From NCBI RefSeq assembly GCF_000686945.1, contig NZ_JMME01000007.1, forward strand, positions 62,001-126,000: a DNA stretch of 64,000 nt. Reading direction: 5' to 3'. Every line of letters begins with the position of its first letter. Position 1 is the first letter of the stretch. A model generated the notes under the pieces. The model searched no databases, was not told the origin of the DNA, and saw nothing but the letters and a program-made list of their open reading frames with translations. The stretch is from Selenomonas sp. AE3005 (lineage in GTDB: Bacteria > Bacillota > Negativicutes > Selenomonadales > Selenomonadaceae). This document shows positions 61,138 through 64,000 of the stretch, one piece after another. Both the position numbers and the translations under genes were made by a program.

Positions 61138-62262
61138 ATGCGCAATCTACGTATACTCGTGATTGACAATTCCATAACTTTTAAAGACTCACTGGTACAG
61201 GAGCTCAACCGCCGGCTGCCTCCCGGCAGTCTGGTGGAGCACGCCTCCCAGCCGGTAGACGCTCAGGGAAAACTCCCCCTGTTCAAGCCTACCATCATCG
61301 TGCTGAATTTTGCTCTGGCCTCCGCCATCGTGAATCATGAAAAATTTCTGCCGCTGCTCGTAAAATCAGCGGCCAATACCCCCATTATCGCCTACGGCAT
61401 ACTCGATAACAGTCAGACTACAGCTAAACGGCTGGGGGCCACAATTTATCTAAAAAAACCGTCCACTGGCCAGCCCATGAACGGTTTCTTTGATACCCTG
61501 ATCAGCAACATTCTGGTCATTCATACACAAAAAGGTGCTGCCAATACGGATATAGGCGCAGGAGCTATAGTCACCAAAGAAATCTGGAAGGCAACCAAAC
61601 CTGCGCCACCGCCCACTGTGGAAAAACAGCATGCAGAGCAGCGGACAGCAGCGCCAAAAATCGAGCCGTTTATTACTTCCACGGCCAATAAGAACGACAT
61701 AAATCTTATCGCCATCGGTGCCTCCACCGGCGGTACAGAGGCCATCACCAAGGTATTGCAGGGACTGCGGCCGCCATTACCGGGCATCGTCATCGTCCAG
61801 CATATACCGCCAATGTTTTCCAAATTATTTGCGGAACGCCTCAATCATGAAAGCAAATTTACTGTCAAGGAGGCTGTCAGTGGTGATGTGGTCATGCCTA
61901 ATCACATCTACATTGCTCCCGGCGGCAAACATATGACCGTAAAGCGCATGGGCAGCCAGTACATGCTCGAATGCAAGCCGGGACCGCCGGTGCACAGCGT
62001 CTGCCCTTCCGTAGACGTTCTCTTCGACTCCGTCGCCGCTGAGGCCGGCAGCCGTGCCATGGGTGTTATCCTGACCGGCATGGGCCGCGATGGTGCTGAC
62101 GGACTTCTGAACATGCGCCAGCAGGGTTCCCATACCTTGGGCCAGGACGCCGCTACGGCCACTGTTTACGGTATGCCCAAAGCCGCTTATGAAATCGGTG
62201 CCGTAGAAAAACAACTGCCTCTGAATAGTATTTCCCTGGCCATCTTAAAACTGGCCCAGTAA
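61138..62262 (+). CDS. cheB: Orphan CheB-type protein-glutamate methylesterase with degenerate receiver domain
   Basis: 374 aa from ATG 61138, 5-6 bases after GGAGGAG. N-terminal receiver-like domain (LRILVIDNSITFKDSLVQELN...YLKKPS): the usual phospho-acceptor Asp is Asn in PTIIVLNFAL, so phosphorylation is doubtful. The C-terminal methylesterase domain is complete: Ser in IGASTGGTEAI, His in VQHIPPMFSKLFAERLN, Asp in TGMGRDGADGLL. No other chemotaxis gene is near. May act on receptors encoded elsewhere or in a non-chemotaxis path. Confidence 0.9.
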   Translation: MRNLRILVIDNSITFKDSLVQELNRRLPPGSLVEHASQPVDAQGKLPLFKPTIIVLNFALASAIVNHEKFLPLLVKSAANTPIIAYGILDNSQTTAKRLGATIYLKKPSTGQPMNGFFDTLISNILVIHTQKGAANTDIGAGAIVTKEIWKATKPAPPPTVEKQHAEQRTAAPKIEPFITSTANKNDINLIAIGASTGGTEAITKVLQGLRPPLPGIVIVQHIPPMFSKLFAERLNHESKFTVKEAVSGDVVMPNHIYIAPGGKHMTVKRMGSQYMLECKPGPPVHSVCPSVDVLFDSVAAEAGSRAMGVILTGMGRDGADGLLNMRQQGSHTLGQDAATATVYGMPKAAYEIGAVEKQLPLNSISLAILKLAQ

Positions 62263-62299
62263 ATAATAAGGGCTAAAGCTGAATACAAACATATAAATC

Positions 62300-62333
62300 A
62301 AGCCCCCGGCTTTTACAAGCCGGGGGCTTATTG
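62300..62333. terminator. Terminator between cheB and sdaAA
   Basis: AAGCCCCCGGC-ttttacaa-GCCGGGGGCTT hairpin between convergent genes. Confidence 0.85.
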
Positions 62334-62343
62334 TTTATCCACA

Positions 62344-63219
62344 TCATACCTGCGGATAGATACGTTTTGTCAGAGCTTTGGCGGTAGGCGTTGTCGCCAG
62401 GCCGCCTTCGCTGGTTTCACGCAGACTCTTGGGCAGTGCCTTGCCAATACGGTTCATGGCGTCAATGACTTCATCTACGGGTATCACCGACTCCACGCCG
62501 GCCAGGCTCATATCCGCCGCCAGCATGGCCTCCACTGCGGCAAAACCGTTGCGCTTGACGCAGGGCACCTCCACCAGTCCGGCCACGGGGTCACAGACCA
62601 GGCCCAGCAGGTTTTTGATGGCTAAGGCCGTGGCATTGGCTGCCGCCTGCGGACTGCCGCCAGCCAGTTCCACCAACGCCGCTGCTGCCATACCGGCAGC
62701 CGTGCCGCACTCAGCCTGACAACCGCCCTGAGCGCCGGCAATGGAGGCGTTCTGGTCTACCACCATGCCAATACCGGCAGCTGTAAACAGGGCCATAACA
62801 ATGGCCGCGTCCGGCAGATTTTTTTTCTGCTGTGCCGCGTACAAGGCCGCCGGCACAATACCACAGGAGCCGGCGGTCGGACAGGCAACAATCCGCCCCA
62901 TCACGGCATTGACCTCACTGATGCCGACAGCATAGGCTGCAGCCGACAGGACCTGCCGTCCCATATAGCCCTTATCCTGATAATCATACAGGCGCTTGGC
63001 GTCACCGCCGGTAAGGCCGCTTAGGGATTTTTCCTGATTGCTGATGCCGCGCTCAATAGAGGCCTTCATCACCTGCCAATTTTTCTCCATAGCCGTGACA
63101 ATAGCCGTTCTCTCCTGCTGACTGACATGGATTTCATGCTGAATTACAATTTCATGCAGGGGTACCTGCTGCGCCCCGGCCAGGGCGACCAGCTCCCCGA
63201 TGGTATTAAAATTGACCAC
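62344..63219 (-). CDS. sdaAA: Iron-sulfur L-serine ammonia-lyase, alpha subunit
   Basis: 291 aa from GTG 63219, 6 bases after GTAGGAG. [4Fe-4S] Cys candidates: CPTAGSCGIVPA, GGCQAECGTAAG and GLVCDPVAGLVEVPC. Two-subunit (clostridial-type) serine dehydratase making pyruvate and ammonia; oxygen-sensitive. 17 bases downstream of sdaAB. Confidence 0.95.
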   Translation of the reverse strand: MVNFNTIGELVALAGAQQVPLHEIVIQHEIHVSQQERTAIVTAMEKNWQVMKASIERGISNQEKSLSGLTGGDAKRLYDYQDKGYMGRQVLSAAAYAVGISEVNAVMGRIVACPTAGSCGIVPAALYAAQQKKNLPDAAIVMALFTAAGIGMVVDQNASIAGAQGGCQAECGTAAGMAAAALVELAGGSPQAAANATALAIKNLLGLVCDPVAGLVEVPCVKRNGFAAVEAMLAADMSLAGVESVIPVDEVIDAMNRIGKALPKSLRETSEGGLATTPTAKALTKRIYPQV

Positions 63220-63236
63220 GTTATCTCTCCTACATC

Positions 63237-63899
63237 TTAAATGGCCGGAATGGCAAAAGCATAATCCACGGCCTTGCTCTGCCGGCACTGCTCCACCACT
63301 TCCGCCGCCGGTTCTTCATCCAGCTCCATAATCATCATGGCGGTTTCGCCCCGGTTCTGCCGGGACACACGCATAAAGGCAATGTTGACATTGGCCTCTG
63401 CCAGCAGTTTTGTCACCTGGGTAATTACCCCGGGACAGTCATGATGAATGGTAATCAGCGCCGGATAACGCCCGGTAAGTTCCACATTATACCCATCGAT
63501 GTTGGTTATCATGATATTGCCGCCCCCTACAGAGGCCCCCCGGACTCTGGCAGTGCGCCCGCTCGTGCCCACGAGATATATCACGGCGGTATTGGGATGG
63601 GCGTCCTCGATATTCACTGTCTGAAAGCTGCAGCTCATGCCCTTTTGCGCAGCGATTTCCAACGCCTCACGAATACGCTCGTCCTCCGGGGAAAAGCCTA
63701 AAATACCGGCGATAAGGGCCTTGTCCGTACCATGTCCCCGGTAAGTCATGGCAAAGGAACCATGCAGGTTTATTTCCGCTTTGGCCGCCTCTTCCCCCAG
63801 GATTTTTCTGGCCATAAGTCCCAGGCGCACCGCGCCGGCCGTATGGGAGCTGGATGGGCCAATCATCACCGGCCCCACAATGTCAAATACTCCGTGCAT
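63237..63899 (-). CDS. sdaAB: Iron-sulfur L-serine ammonia-lyase, beta subunit
   Basis: 220 aa from ATG 63899 (AAGGA 5 bases upstream); an upstream ATG at 63920 has no good site. VFDIVGPVMIGPSSSHTAGAVRLG (SDH beta signature SSSHTxG) and a C-terminal ACT domain (ALITIHHDCPGVITQVTKLLAEANVNIAFMRV) that may bind serine. Pairs with sdaAA. Confidence 0.95.
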   Translation of the reverse strand: MHGVFDIVGPVMIGPSSSHTAGAVRLGLMARKILGEEAAKAEINLHGSFAMTYRGHGTDKALIAGILGFSPEDERIREALEIAAQKGMSCSFQTVNIEDAHPNTAVIYLVGTSGRTARVRGASVGGGNIMITNIDGYNVELTGRYPALITIHHDCPGVITQVTKLLAEANVNIAFMRVSRQNRGETAMMIMELDEEPAAEVVEQCRQSKAVDYAFAIPAI

Positions 63900-63918
63900 A
63901 TTATTCCTTCCTATCGGC

Positions 63919-63950
63919 AAAAAGAGCTGCCCCTGTAAGGGACAGCCGTT
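63919..63950 (-). terminator. Terminator upstream of sdaAB
   Basis: GCTGTCCC-ttac-AGGGGCAGC hairpin followed by TCTTTTT on the minus strand; ends the transcript of the gene entering from the right edge. Confidence 0.75.
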
Positions 63951-63962
63951 TTGCAGCAGTTA

Positions 63963-64000
63963 TTACTTTATCAAGCCATGACGGCGCAGGGAATCTTCCA
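63963..64000 (-). CDS. Possible C-terminal end of a gene cut by the window edge
   Basis: Minus-strand frame reading EDSLRRHGLIK then TAA (63963-63965), followed by a terminator. Only about 12 codons are visible, so no product can be named. Confidence 0.4.
   Translation of the reverse strand, partial: EDSLRRHGLIK

Overview
The window (about 52-54 % G+C by eye) looks like the chromosome of an anaerobic Negativicutes bacterium, most likely Selenomonadaceae (Selenomonas or a close relative). The gene set is that of a Gram-negative-type Firmicute: membrane-fusion adaptors and periplasmic c-type cytochromes beside clostridial-type genes (NiaR, NfnAB, iron-sulfur serine dehydratase, two-subunit class I fumarase), plus fumarate reductase of the succinate/propionate route. 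Most genes lie on the minus strand in short operons. The genus is inferred from gene content only.

Region 1 (1-7.7 kb) is a peptide secretion locus. Transcribed leftward are an adaptor, four small double-glycine precursors that share a 16-residue Asn/Gln motif, a terminator, then an HlyD-like adaptor, a C39 peptidase ABC exporter and a second NHLM-type ABC exporter cut by the window edge. A divergent 58-aa precursor would release only nine residues after its Gly-Gly. Regions 2-3 (7.7-25.4 kb) are housekeeping: ion transporter, glnS, HD hydrolase, NiaR, tRNAs Val/Glu/Asn, HAD phosphatase and DeoR regulator, a decayed DUF3990/DUF3791 module, NfnAB, MTHFR-like protein, MscS channel, an anaerobic RNR-activase operon with DnaA boxes and putative NrdR boxes, two Usp proteins and threonine dehydratase.

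Region 4 (25.4-32.7 kb) is a respiratory nitrite-ammonification island: a Crp/Fnr regulator in one operon with ccmABCEF (a CxxxY-type CcmE, no CcmG/H), and nrfHA. Both transcription units carry the palindrome GTTGC-N4-GCAAC centred exactly 41.5 bases upstream of the predicted start, so the regulator probably activates its own operon and nrfHA. Region 5 (32.8-49.8 kb) holds a GDT1 transporter, tRNAs Phe/Asp, a PP2C-type phosphatase, TSCPD protein, secreted proteins, MFS and lactate permeases, ComF, YqeB, a roughly 570-nt ORF-free transcription unit that may be a large structured RNA, a BI-1 protein, radical SAM protein, pyridoxamine kinase, QueF and a GGDEF-EAL protein.

Region 6 (49.9-64 kb) carries fumarate reductase (frdBAC order on the map; transcribed C-A-B) next to fumarase, then yfcE-rdgB-rph and other housekeeping genes, two tRNA-Ser, three identical tandem tRNA-Thr genes, an orphan CheB with a degenerate receiver, and sdaAA/sdaAB. 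A structured repeat of 132-140 bp with TTATAACG ends occurs three times (7.77, 36.7 and 55.0 kb).
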